Source of the DNA: Balaenoptera acutorostrata
Lineage: Eukaryota > Chordata > Mammalia > Artiodactyla > Balaenopteridae
DNA length: 64,000 nucleotides
Direction: 5' to 3'
Assembly: GCF_949987535.1 (NCBI RefSeq)
Contig: NW_026645849.1
Span: forward strand, 1 to 64,000
The notes beneath the pieces are model-generated. The model was not told the origin of the DNA. It saw only the letters and a program-made list of their open reading frames with translations, and made no database searches. Positions 10,555 through 22,867 of this stretch are shown piece by piece. The position numbers were made by a program, and so were the translations under genes. The first letter of the stretch is position 1; each line of letters starts with the position of its first letter.

Positions 10555-12313
10555 AGTGGGGGTTCTTGTCAACAGAGCAGCCCTAAACTTTGGGGTGCCT
10601 GTGTCTTGCTGATTTTTAGTTTTCCCAATTTATACGCCCATGAGTGGAAGTGCCCTATGCTCTCCAAGCTGTGTTTTTTAGATGTTTCAGAACACACCGT
10701 ACACTTCTCCAGAATGGCTGTTGGCAATTTACATCCCACCCATCAGCGTAGCAAGGCTCCCATTTCTCCATGGCCGGTCCTGCATTTCTGGTTTGGACAC
10801 TTTTTTCCGCATGGCCCTTTTGCCCGCTGGGAAGCGAGACTTCTTTGGAGCGCTGATTGGCCTTTCCAGGTTGCTTGGTTGGCCAAAAAGGGCGTATGCT
10901 TTTTTTCCTGAATATATTCAGGAAAAAACGCATACGCCCTTTTTGGCCAAGGGCATCATTGTCCACGTTTTGCCGCTTTTCATGTGCTTTCAAGGCGATT
11001 CGAATCTACCTCCTGAAATCTGTTTCCTGCAATTCTGCCTTGCTTTCAAAGCCTCTTCGTTGCCTTCCCTTAATATATTTGTGGACGAGAGGTATCATTT
11101 AAAACTCTGCAGGTTTGTGAATTGCAGTGCCCCTGAGCTCCATTTTTCAACTCGCTTTTTTGGGAGCTGGCCGCAAAAGCGCAGGATTGCTTCAGGCCCT
11201 CTTCTGGTTCTGGGGGGCAGGCTGAGCTTGTGCTTAATTCTTCTTCCTGATGGGAAAATAGAGTGACCTGTGCCTGTCCCAACACCTAGAGCTAGTCTCT
11301 CATTGGTTCCCCCTCTTCCCGTTCATCCTCAGGACAAATTGCAACCTGTACGGAACAGGAGGTTAAAGGTGCTGATTCTCCAAGGAGGGAGATGGCTAGT
11401 AAATCGGCTGGAATGGCGAACCCGAGCAAAGGAGATGAGAAATGAGGTGCGTTTTAGAAACCTTTCCCGATCACACGGTGTACCATCTTCTGGGTTTCTG
11501 ATGCCTGTTTTCGACGTAGGAAGATGCCCTTGAACCTGGAGATTTGGGACCCATGGGATGGGTACCATGCAGTATTACTTGAAAGGGTCTGCGTTGGCTC
11601 ACCCAACCTCACCGAACCTCTCAGCCCCAAGAGTGTCCACCCTTATGTCTCAATCAGCTGTGGGTCTAGATATGGTCAATCCAGGTTGCATCACAGCCCC
11701 TGAACGAATTTTGGAAGAATTTCTCTCTCTTTCACTGTCTTTGTTTCACGGGTTTTGAAAAGTAATTTATTTTTATAATGGGGTTTAGCTGCTTTTCACG
11801 GCTGTGTTTATGCCGCTTTACACCCCCTTGACTCACTTACAGAGAGATATCAATACATAGGTTTGAAGATTCTTACTAGTCAGATATAATCTTGTGCGGT
11901 GAATAGGGGGTGTTGAGTCCAGTTCACTGAAAAAGGAATAGGTCTTGTCTCTTACATATTGGGTTTATGGAACGGTATCTGAGCTAATTTGAAACCCTTG
12001 TTTTATGCATCACCCCACCTCACCTTGCCCGTTCAGCAGCCATAGTGTGTTTTCTAAACGTGTGACTCTGTTCTGTTTTGTAATTCAGTTCAAGTGTAGC
12101 GGTTTTTACATTCCCTCTAGAAGTGATATCTTATGATAAGTGTCTTTTTCTGTGTGACTTATTTCACTTAGAATCGTCGTACCTAAATCCACTCATCGTG
12201 CTGCTACTAGCCTTATGACGTTGATTTCATGGCTGAGTGATATTCCATTGTACATGAGGACCACAACTTCTTTATCCATTTTTCTCTTTCCTAGGATATT
12301 TAAGGTGTAATGA
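10555..12313 (+). repeat. Satellite monomer 7 (type A')
   Basis: Same marker set as unit 3 (CTGATGCC, T at 346, GACCAC at the 3' end) and, like unit 3, followed by a type C unit. The palindrome is at 10879-10950. Confidence 0.95.
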
Positions 12314-14072
12314 AGTGGGGGTTCTTGTCAACAGAGCAGCCCTAAACTTTGGGGTGCCTGTGTCTTGCTGATTTTTAGTTTTCCCAATTTATACGCCCAT
12401 GAGTGGAAGTGCCCTATGCTCTCCAAGCTGTGTTTTTTAGATGTTTCAGAACACACCGTACACTTCTCCAGAATGGCTGTTGGCAATTTACATCCCACCA
12501 ATCAGCGTAGCAAGGCTCCCATTTCTCCATGGCCGGTCCTGCATTTCTGGTTTGGACACTTTTTTCCGCATGGCCCTTTTACCCGCTGGGAAGCGAGACT
12601 TCTTTGGAGCGCTGATTGGCCTTTCCAGGTTGCTTGGTTGGCCAAAAAGGGCGTATGCGTTTTTTCCTGAATATATTCAGGAAAAAACGCATACGCCCTT
12701 TCTGGCCAAGGGCATCATTGTCCACGTTTTGCCGCTTTTCATGTGCTTTCAAGGCGATTCGAATCTACCTCCTGAAATCTGTTTCCTGCCATTCTGCCTT
12801 GCTTTCAAAGCCTCTTCATTGCCTTCCCTTAATATATTTGTGGACGAGAGGTATCATTTAAAACTCTGCAGGTTTGTGAATTGCAGTGCCCCTGAGCTCC
12901 ATTTTTCAACTCGCTTTTTTGGGAGCTGGCCGCAAAAGCGCAGGATTGCTTCAGGCCCTCTTCTGGTTCTGGGGGGCAGGCTGAGCTTGTGCTTAATTCT
13001 TCTTCCTGATGGGAAAATAGAGTGACCTGTGCCTGTCCCAACACCTAGAGCTAGTCTCTCATTGGTTCCCCCTCTTCCCGTTCATCCTCAGGACAAATTG
13101 CAACCTGTACGGAACAGGAGGTTAAAGGTGCTGATTCTCCAAGGAGGGAGATGGCTAGTAAATCGGCTGGAATGGCGAACCCGAGCAAAGGAGATGAGAA
13201 ATGAGGTGCGTTTTAGAAACCTTTGCCGATCACACAGTGTACCATCTTCTGGGTTTCTCATGCCTGTTTTCGACGTAGGAAGATGCCCTTGAACCTGGAG
13301 ATTTGGGACCCATGGGATGGGTACCATGCAGTATTACTTGAAAGGGTCTGCGTTGGCTCACCCAACCTCACCGAACCTCTCAGCCCCAAGAGTGTCCACC
13401 CTTATGTCTCAATCAGCTGTGGGTCTAGATATGGTCAATCCAGGTTGCATCACAGCCCCTGAACGAATTTTGTAAGAATTTCTCTCTCTTTCACTGTCTT
13501 TGTTTCACGGGTTTTGAAAAGTAATTTATTTTTATAATGGGGTTTAGCTGCTTTTCACGGCTGTGTTTATGCCGCTTTACACCCCCTTGACTCACTTACA
13601 GAGAGATATCAATACATAGGTTTGAAGATTCTTACTAGTCAGATATATTCTTGTGCGGTGAATAGGGGGTGTTGAGTCCAGTTCACTGAAAAAGGAATAG
13701 GTCTTGTCTCTTACATATTGGGTTTATGGAACGGTATCTGAGCTAATTTGAAACCCTTGTTTTATGCATCACCCCACCTCACCTTGCCCGTTCAGCAGCC
13801 ATAGTGTGTTTTCTAAACGTGTGACTCTGTTCTGTTTTGTAATTCAGTTCAAATGTAGCGGTTTTTACATTCCCTCTAGAAGTGATATCTTATGATAAGT
13901 GTCTTTTTCTGTGTGACTTATTTCACTTAGAATCGTCGTACCTAAATCCACTCATCGTGCTGCTACTAGCCTTATGACGTTGATTTCATGTCTGAGTGAT
14001 ATTCCATTGTACATGAGGACCCCAACTTCTTTATCCATTTTTCTCTTTCCTAGGATATTTAAGGTGTAATGA
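12314..14072 (+). repeat. Satellite monomer 8 (type C)
   Basis: Full match to the type C markers of unit 4, from A at 187 to CATGTCTGAG. It closes the second four-unit block. The palindrome is at 12638-12709 with the C389 right-arm mismatch. Confidence 0.95.
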
Positions 14073-15831
14073 AGTGGGGGTTCTTGTCAACAGAGCAGCC
14101 CTAAACTTTGGGGTGCCTGTGTCTTGCTGATTTTTAGTTTTCCCAATTTATACGCCCATGAGTGGAAGTGCCCTATGCTCTCCAAGCTGTGTTTTTTAGA
14201 TGTTTCAGAACACACCGTACACTTCTCCAGAATGGCTGTTGGCAATTTACATCCCACCCATCAGCGTAGCAAGGCTCCCATTTCTCCATGGCCGGTCCTG
14301 CATTTCTGGTTTGGACACTTTTTTCCGCATGGCCCTTTTGCCCGCTGGGAAGCGAGACTTCTTTGGAGCGCTGATTGGCCTTTCCAGGTTGCTTGGTTGG
14401 CCAAAAAGGGCGTATGCTTTTTTTCCTGAATATATTCAGGAAAAAACGCATACGCCCTTTTTGGCCAAGGGCATCATTGTCCACGTTTTGCCGCTTTTCA
14501 TGTGCTTTCAAGGCGATTCGAATCTACCTCCTGAAATCTGTTTCCTGCAATTCTGCCTTGCTTTCAAAGCCTCTTCGTTGCCTTCCCTTAATATATTTGT
14601 GGACGAGAGGTATCATTTAAAACTCTGCAGGTTTGTGAATTGCAGTGCCCCTGAGCTCCATTTTTCAACTCGCTTTTTTGGGAGCTGGCCGCAAAAGCGC
14701 AGGATTGCTTCAGGCCCTCTTCTGGTTCTGGGGGGCAGGCTGAGCTTGTGCTTAATTCTTCTTCCTGATGGGAAAATAGAGTGACCTGTGCCTGTCCCAA
14801 CACCTAGAGCTAGTCTCTCATTGGTTCCCCCTCTTCCCGTTCATCCTCAGGACAAATTGCAACCTGTACGGAACAGGAGGTTAAAGGTGCTGATTCTCCA
14901 AGGAGGGAGATGGCTAGTAAATCGGCTGGAATGGCGAACCCGAGCAAAGGAGATGAGAAATGAGGTGCGTTTTAGAAACCTTTCCCGATCACACGGTGTA
15001 CCATCTTCTGGGTTTCTGATGCCTGTTTTCGACGTAGGAAGATGCCCTTGAACCTGGAGATTTGGGACCCATGGGATGGGTACCATGCAGTATTACTTGA
15101 AAGGGTCTGCGTTGGCTCACCCAACCTCACCGAACCTCTCAGCCCCAAGAGTGTCCACCCTTATGTCTCAATCAGCTGTGGGTCTAGATATGGTCAATCC
15201 AGGTTGCATCACAGCCCCTGAACGAATTTTGGAAGAATTTCTCTCTCTTTCACTGTCTTTGTTTCACGGGTTTTGAAAAGTAATTTATTTTTATAATGGG
15301 GTTTAGCTGCTTTTCACGGCTGTGTTTATGCCGCTTTACACCCCCTTGACTCACTTACAGAGAGATATCAATACATAGGTTTGAAGATTCTTACTAGTCA
15401 GATATAATCTTGTGCGGTGAATAGGGGGTGTTGAGTCCAGTTCACTGAAAAAGGAATAGGTCTTGTCTCTTACATATTGGGTTTATGGAACGGTATCTGA
15501 GCTAATTTGAAACCCTTGTTTTATGCATCACCCCACCTCACCTTGCCCGTTCAGCAGCCATAGTGTGTTTTCTAAACGTGTGACTCTGTTCTGTTTTGTA
15601 ATTCAGTTCAAGTGTAGCGGTTTTTACATTCCCTCTAGAAGTGATATCTTATGATAAGTGTCTTTTTCTGTGTGACTTATTTCACTTAGAATCGTCGTAC
15701 CTAAATCCACTCATCGTGCTGCTACTAGCCTTATGACGTTGATTTCATGGCTGAGTGATATTCCATTGTACATGAGGACCACAACTTCTTTATCCATTTT
15801 TCTCTTTCCTAGGATATTTAAGGTGTAATGA
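14073..15831 (+). repeat. Satellite monomer 9 (type A')
   Basis: Same markers as units 3 and 7, including the GACCAC end, and followed by a type C-like unit, so units 9-10 extend the 7-8 pair. The palindrome is at 14397-14468 with T at 346. Confidence 0.95.
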
Positions 15832-17590
15832 AGTGGGGGTTCTTGTCAACAGAGCAGCCCTAAACTTTGGGGTGCCTGTGTCTTGCTGATTTTTAGTTTT
15901 CCCAATTTATACGCCCATGAGTGGAAGTGCCCTATGCTCTCCAAGCTGTGTTTTTTAGATGTTTCAGAACACACCGTACACTTCTCCAGAATGGCTGTTG
16001 GCAATTTACATCCCACCAATCAGCGTAGCAAGGCTCCCATTTCTCCATGGCCGGTCCTGCATTTCTGGTTTGGACACTTTTTTCCGCATGGCCCTTTTAC
16101 CCGCTGGGAAGCGAGACTTCTTTGGAGCGCTGATTGGCCTTTCCAGGTTGCTTGGTTGGCCAAAAAGGGCGTATGCGTTTTTTCCTGAATATATTCAGGA
16201 AAAAACGCATACGCCCTTTCTGGCCAAGGGCATCATTGTCCACGTTTTGCCGCTTTTCATGTGCTTTCAAGGCGATTCGAATCTACCTCCTGAAATCTGT
16301 TTCCTGCCATTCTGCCTTGCTTTCAAAGCCTCTTCATTGCCTTCCCTTAATATATTTGTGGACGAGAGGTATCATTTAAAACTCTGCAGGTTTGTGAATT
16401 GCAGTGCCCCTGAGCTCCATTTTTCAACTCGCTTTTTTGGGAGCTGGCCGCAAAAGCGCAGGATTGCTTCAGGCCCTCTTCTGGTTCTGGGGGGCAGGCT
16501 GAGCTTGTGCTTAATTCTTCTTCCTGATGGGAAAATAGAGTGACCTGTGCCTGTCCCAACACCTAGAGCTAGTCTCTCATTGGTTCCCCCTCTTCCCGTT
16601 CATCCTCAGGACAAATTGCAACCTGTACGGAACAGGAGGTTAAAGGTGCTGATTCTCCAAGGAGGGAGATGGCTAGTAAATCGGCTGGAATGGCGAACCC
16701 GAGCAAAGGAGATGAGAAATGAGGTGCGTTTTAGAAACCTTTGCCGATCACACAGTGTACCATCTTCTGGGTTTCTCATGCCTGTTTTCGACGTAGGAAG
16801 ATGCCCTTGAACCTGGAGATTTGGGACCCATGGGATGGGTACCATGCAGTATTACTTGAAAGGGTCTGCGTTGGCTCACCCAACCTCACCGAACCTCTCA
16901 GCCCCAAGAGTGTCCACCCTTATGTCTCAATCAGCGGTGGGTCTAGATATGGTCAATCCAGGTTGCATCACAGCCCCTGAACGAATTTTGGAAGAATTTC
17001 TCTCTCTTTCACTGTCTTTGTTTCACGGGTTTTGAAAAGTAATTTATTTTTATAATGGGGTTTAGCTGCTTTTCACGGCTGTGTTTATGCCGCTTTACAC
17101 CCCCTTGACTCACTTACAGAGAGATATCAATACATAGGTTTGAAGATTCTTACTAGTCAGATATAATCTTGTGCGGTGAATAGGGGGTGTTGAGTCCAGT
17201 TCACTGAAAAAGGAATAGGTCTTGTCTCTTACATATTGGGTTTATGGAACGGTATCTGAGCTAATTTGAAACCCTTGTTTTATGCATCACCCCACCTCAC
17301 CTTGCCCGTTCAGCAGCCATAGTGTGTTTTCTAAACGTGTGACTCTGTTCTGTTTTGTAATTCAGTTCAAGTGTAGCGGTTTTTACATTCCCTCTAGAAG
17401 TGATATCTTATGATAAGTGTCTTTTTCTGTGTGACTTATTTCACTTAGAATCGTCGTACCTAAATCCACTCATCGTGCTGCTACTAGCCTTATGACGTTG
17501 ATTTCATGGCTGAGTGATATTCCATTGTACATGAGGACCCCAACTTCTTTATCCATTTTTCTCTTTCCTAGGATATTTAAGGTGTAATGA
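15832..17590 (+). repeat. Satellite monomer 10 (type C 5' half, different 3' half)
   Basis: Type C from its start to about unit position 940 (A187, A268, C389, C477, A505, TTGCCGATCACACAG). It then switches to CAGCGGTGGG, TTTTGGAAG, GATATAATC, TTCAAGTG and CATGGCTGAG, a 3' half shared with units 18-21, 24 and 25 in whole or part. Unit 32 has the same combination. The palindrome is at 16156-16227. Confidence 0.95.
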
Positions 17591-19349
17591 AGTGGGGGTT
17601 CTTGTCAACAGAGCAGCCCTAAACTTTGGGGTGCCTGTGTCTTGCTGATTTTTAGTTTTCCCAATTTATACGCCCATGAGTGGAAGTGCCCTATGCTCTC
17701 CAAGCTGTGTTTTTTAGATGTTTCAGAACACACCGTACACTTCTCCAGAGTGGCTGTTGGCAATTTACATCCCACCCATCAGCGTAGCAAGGCTCCCATT
17801 TCTCCATGGCCGGTCCTGCATTTCTGGTTTGGGCACTTTTTTCCGCATGGCCCTTTTGCCCGCTGGGAAGCGAGACTTCTTTGGAGCGCTGATTGGCCTT
17901 TCCAGGTTGCTTGGTTGGCCAAAAAGGGCGTATGCCTTTTTTCCTGAATATATTCAGGAAAAAACGCATACGCCCTTTTTGGCCAAGGGCATCATTGTCC
18001 ACGTTTTGCCGCTTTTCATGTGCTTTCAAGGCGATTCGAATCTACCTCCTGAAATCTGTTTCCTGCAATTCTGCCTTGCTTTCAAAGCCTCTTCGTTGCC
18101 TTCTCTTAAAATATTTGTGGACGAGAGGTATCATTTAAAACTCTGCAGGTTTGTGAATTGCAGTGCCCCTGAGCTCCATTTTTCAACTCGCTTTTTTGGG
18201 AGCTGGCCGCAAAAGCGCAGGATTGCTTCAGGCCCTCTTCTGGTTCTGGGGGGCAGGCTGAGCTTGTGCTTAATTCTTCTTCCTGATGGGAAAATAGAGT
18301 GACCTGTGCCTGTCCCAACACCTAGAGCTAGTCTCTCATTGGTTCCCCCTCTTCCCGTTCATCCTCAGGACAAATTGCAACCTGTACGGAACAGGAGGTT
18401 AAAGGTGCTGATTCTCCAAGGAGGGAGATGGCTAGTAAATCGGCTGGAATGGCGAACCCGAGCAAAGGAGATGAGAAATGAGGTGCGTTTTAGAAACCTT
18501 TCCCGATCACACGGTGTACCATCTTCTGGGTTTCTCATGCCTGTTTTCGACGTAGGAAGATGCCCTTGAACCTGGAGATTTGGGACCCATGGGATGGGTA
18601 CCATGCAGTATTACTTGAAAGGGTCTGCGTTGGCTCAGCCAACCTCACCGAACCTCTCAGCCCCAAGAGTGTCCACCCTTATGTCTCAATCAGCTGTCTG
18701 TCTAGATATGGTCAATCCAGGTTGCATCACAGCCCCTGAACGAATTTTGTAAGAATTTCTCTCTCTTTCACTGTCTTTGTTTCACGGGTTTTGAAAAGTA
18801 ATTTATTTTTATAATGGGGTTTAGCTGCTTTTCACGGCTGTGTTTATGCCGCTTTACACCCCCTTGACTCACTTACAGAGAGATATCAATACATAGGTTT
18901 GAAGATTCTTACTAGTCAGATATATTCTTGTGCGGTGAATAGGGGGTGTTGAGTCCAGTTCACTGAAAAAGGAATAGGTCTTGTCTCTTACATATTGGGT
19001 TTATGGAACGGTATCTGAGCTAATTTGAAACCCTTGTTTTATGCATCACCCCACCTCACCTTGCCCGTTCAGCAGCCATAGTGTGTTTTCTAAACGTGTG
19101 ACTCTGTTCTGTTTTGTAATTCAATTCAAGTGTAGCGGTTTTTACATTCCCTCTAGAAGTGATATCTTATGATAAGTGTCTTTTTCTGTGTGACTTATTT
19201 CACTTAGAATCGTCGTACCTAAATCCACTCATCGTGCTGCTACTAGCCTTATGACGTTGATTTCATGGCTGAGTGATATTCCATTGTACATGAGGACCAC
19301 AACTTCTTTATCCATTTTTCTCTTTCCTAGGATATTTAAGGTGTAGTGA
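17591..19349 (+). repeat. Satellite monomer 11 (twin of unit 33)
   Basis: Markers: G160, G243, C346 in the palindrome (17915-17986), TCTCTTAAAATA at about 512-523, and GCTGTCTGTCTAG where most units read GCTGTGGGTCTAG. Private changes include GGCTCAGCC at about 18634 and TTCAATTC near 19121. The unit ends in GTGTAGTG rather than GTGTAATG. Unit 33 shares the main markers. Confidence 0.95.
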
Positions 19350-21108
19350 AGTGGGGGTTCTTGTCAACAGAGCAGCCCTAAACTTTGGGGTGCCTGTGTC
19401 TTGCTGATTTTTAGTTTTCCCAATTTATACGCCCATGAGTGGAAGTGCCCTATGCTCTCCAAGCTGTGTTTTTTAGATGTTTCAGAACACACCGTACACT
19501 TCTCCAGAATGGCTGTTGGCAATTTACATCCCACCCATCAGCGTAGCAAGGCTCCCATTTCTCCATGGCCGGTCCTGCATTTCTGGTTTGGACACTTTTT
19601 TCCGCATGGCCCTTTTGCCCGTTGGGAAGCGAGACTTCTTTGGAGCGCTGATTGGCCTTTCCAGGTTGCTTGGTTGGCCAAAAAGGGCGTATGCGTTTTT
19701 TCCTGAATATATTCAGGAAAAAACGCATACGCCCTTTTTGGCCAAGGGCATCATTGTCCACGTTTTGCCGCTTTTCATGTGCTTTCAAGGCGATTCGAAT
19801 CTACATCCTGAAATCTGTTTCCTGCAATTCTGCCTTGCTTTCAAAGCCTCTTCGTTGCCTTCCCTTAATATATTTGTGGACGAGAGGTATCATTTAAAAC
19901 TCTGCAGGTTTGTGAATTGCAGTGCCCCTGAGCTCCATTTTTCAACTCGCTTTTTTGGGAGCTGGCCGCAAAAGCGCAGGATTGCTTCAGGCCCTCTTCT
20001 GGTTCTGGGGGGCAGGCTGAGCTTGTGCTTAATTCTTCTTCCTGATGGGAAAATAGAGTGACCTGTGCCTGTCCCAACACCTAGAGCTAGTCTCTCATTG
20101 GTTCCCCCTCTTCCCGTTCATCCTCAGGACAAATTGCAACCTGTACGGAACAGGAGGTTAAAGGTGCTGATTCTCCAAGGAGGGAGATGGCTAGTAAATC
20201 GGCTGGAATGGCGAACCCGAGCAAAGGAGATGAGAAATGAGGTGCGTTTTAGAAACCTTTCCCGATCACACGGTGTACCATCTTCTGGGTTTCTCATGCC
20301 TGTTTTCGACGTAGGAAGATGCCCTTGAACCTGGAGATTTGGGACCCATGGGATGGGTACCATGCAGTATTACTTGAAAGGGTCTGCGTTGGCTCACCCA
20401 ACCTCACCGAACCTCTCAGCCCCAAGAGTGTCCACCCTTATGTCTCAATCAGCTGTGGGTCTAGATATGGTCAATCCAGGTTGCATCACAGCCCCTGAAC
20501 GAATTTTGTAAGAATTTCTCTCTCTTTCACTGTCTTTGTTTCACGGGTTTTGAAAAGTAATTTATTTTTATAATGGGGTTTAGCTGCTTTTCACGGCTGT
20601 GTTTATGCCGCTTTACACCCCCTTGACTCACTTACAGAGAGATATCAATACATAGGTTTGAAGATTCTTACTAGTCAGATATATTCTTGTGCGGTGAATA
20701 GGGGGTGTTGAGTCCAGTTCACTGAAAAAGGAATAGGTCTTGTCTCTTACATATTGGGTTTATGGAACGGTATCTGAGCTAATTTGAAACCCTTGTTTTA
20801 TGCATCACCCCACCTCACCTTGCCCGTTCAGCAGCCATAGTGTGTTTTCTAAACGTGTGACTCTGTTCTGTTTTGTAATTCAGTTCAAGTGTAGCGGTTT
20901 TTACATTCCCTCTAGAAGTGATATCTTATGATAAGTGTCTTTTTCTGTGTGACTTATTTCACTTAGAATCGTCGTACCTAAATCCACTCATCGTGCTGCT
21001 ACTAGCCTTATGACGTTGATTTCATGGCTGAGTGATATTCCATTGTACATGAGGACCACAACTTCTTTATCCATTTTTCTCTTTCCTAGGATATTTAAGG
21101 TGTAGTGA
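19350..21108 (+). repeat. Satellite monomer 12
   Basis: Has A160 and G346, so the palindrome at 19674-19745 is perfect. Private changes are CCCGTTGGGAAG at about 19618 and CTACATCCTG at about 19801. The 3' end has TTTTGTAAG, GATATATTC, GACCAC and GTGTAGTG. Confidence 0.95.
19674..19745. repeat. Perfect 72-bp palindrome, unit 12 copy
   Basis: With G at unit position 346 the two arms pair without mismatch over all 36 bases each. The same perfect form occurs at 21433-21504, 24952-25023, 26711-26782, 28470-28541, 33747-33818, 49578-49649, 58372-58443 and 61888-61959. It is probably the ancestral form, since the other variants are single departures from it (inference). Confidence 0.95.
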
Positions 21109-22867
21109 AGTGGGGGTTCTTGTCAACAGAGCAGCCCTAAACTTTGGGGTGCCTGTGTCTTGCTGATTTTTAGTTTTCCCAATTTATACGCCCATGAGTG
21201 GAAGTGCCCTATGCTCTCCAAGCTGTGTTTTTTAGATGTTTCAGAACACACCGTACACTTCTCCAGAATGGCTGTTGGCAATTTACATCCCACCCATCAG
21301 CGTAGCAAGGCTCCCATTTCTCCATGGCCGGTCCTGCATTTCTGGTTTGGACACTTTTTTCCGCATGGCCCTTTTGCCCGCTGGGAAGCGAGACTTCTTT
21401 GGAGCGCTGATTGGCCTTTCCAGGTTGCTTGGTTGGCCAAAAAGGGCGTATGCGTTTTTTCCTGAATATATTCAGGAAAAAACGCATACGCCCTTTTTGG
21501 CCAAGGGCATCATTGTCCACGTTTTGCCGCTTTTCATGTGCTTTCAAGGCGATTCGAATCTACCTCCTGAAATCTGTTTCCTGCAATTCTGCCTTGCTTT
21601 CAAAGCCTCTTCGTTGCCTTCCCTTAATATATTTGTGGACGAGAGGTATCATTTAAAACTCTGCAGGTTTGTGAATTGCAGTGCCCCTGAGCTCCATTTT
21701 TCAACTCGCTTTTTTGGGAGCTGGCCGCAAAAGCGCAGGATTGCTTCAGGCCCTCTTCTGGTTCTGGGGGGCAGGCTGAGCTTGTGCTTAATTCTTCTTC
21801 CTGATGGGAAAATAGAGTGACCTGTGCCTGTCCCAACACCTAGAGCTAGTCTCTCATTGGTTCCCCCTCTTCCCGTTCATCCTCAGGACAAATTGCAACC
21901 TGTACGGAACAGGAGGTTAAAGGTGCTGATTCTCCAAGGAGGGAGATGGCTAGTAAATCGGCTGGAATGGCGAACCCGAGCAAAGGAGATGAGAAATGAG
22001 GTGCGTTTTAGAAACCTTTCCCGATCACACGGTGTACCATCTTCTGGGTTTCTCATGCCTGTTTTCGACGTAGGAAGATGCCCTTGAACCTGGAGATTTG
22101 GGACCCATGGGATGGGTACCATGCAGTATTACTTGAAAGGGTCTGCGTTGGCTCACCCAACCTCACCGAACCTCTCAGCCCCAAGAGTGTCCACCCTTAT
22201 GTCTCAATCAGCTGTGGGTCTAGATATGGTCAATCCAGGTTGCATCACAGCCCCTGAACGAATTTTGGAAGAATTTCTCTCTCTTTCACTGTCTTTGTTT
22301 CACGGGTTTTGAAAAGTAATTTATTTTTATAATGGGGTTTAGCTGCTTTTCACGGCTGTGTTTATGCCGCTTTACACCCCCTTGACTCACTTACAGAGAG
22401 ATATCAATACATAGGTTTGAAGATTCTTACTAGTCAGATATATTCTTGTGCGGTGAATAGGGGGTGTTGAGTCCAGTTCACTGAAAAAGGAATAGGTCTT
22501 GTCTCTTACATATTGGGTTTATGGAACGGTATCTGAGCTAATTTGAAACCCTTGTTTTATGCATCACCCCACCTCACCTTGCCCGTTCAGCAGCCATAGT
22601 GTGTTTTCTAAACGTGTGACTCTGTTCTGTTTTGTAATTCAGTTCAAGTGTAGCGGTTTTTACATTCCCTCTAGAAGTGATATCTTATGATAAGTGTCTT
22701 TTTCTGTGTGACTTATTTCACTTAGAATCGTCGTACCTAAATCCACTCATCGTGCTGCTACTAGCCTTATGACGTTGATTTCATGGCTGAGTGATATTCC
22801 ATTGTACATGAGGACCACAACTTCTTTATCCATTTTTCTCTTTCCTAGGATATTTAAGGTGTAATGA
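21109..22867 (+). repeat. Satellite monomer 13
   Basis: A common-form unit with A160 and a perfect palindrome at 21433-21504, then TTTTGGAAG with GATATATTC and GACCAC. I noticed no private change. Confidence 0.95.

Larger units (their letters stand above)
1..14072 (+). repeat. Higher-order repeat: units 1-4 duplicated as 5-8 (7,036 bp each)
   Basis: The order A-B-A'-C in units 1-4 (1-7036) recurs in units 5-8 (7037-14072). Units 2/6, 3/7 and 4/8 share every marker I compared; 1/5 differ at one noted site. The base near the 3' end of each A unit also tracks its neighbour: GACCCC before B and GACCAC before C. Units 9-10 add a further A'-C pair. This is a four-monomer higher-order repeat produced by block duplication (inference). 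Confidence 0.85.
15832..19349 (+). repeat. Two-unit block (10-11) with a distant copy at 54531-58047
   Basis: Units 10-11 and 32-33 share the same ordered combination of rare markers: a type C 5' half joined to CAGCGGTGGG, followed by G243, C346, TCTCTTAAAATA and GCTGTCTGTCTAG. The two blocks are 22 monomers (about 38.7 kb) apart. Neighbours on either side (9 versus 31, 12 versus 34) do not match, so the shared block is about two units long. Confidence 0.8.

Noticed and set aside
1..14072. Assembly duplication as the sole explanation for the identical blocks
   Set aside because: Twin units in the other four-unit block carry private differences and the two blocks use different markers, so real duplication is more likely. 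For units 2-4 versus 6-8, where I saw no difference, reads would still be needed to exclude it.
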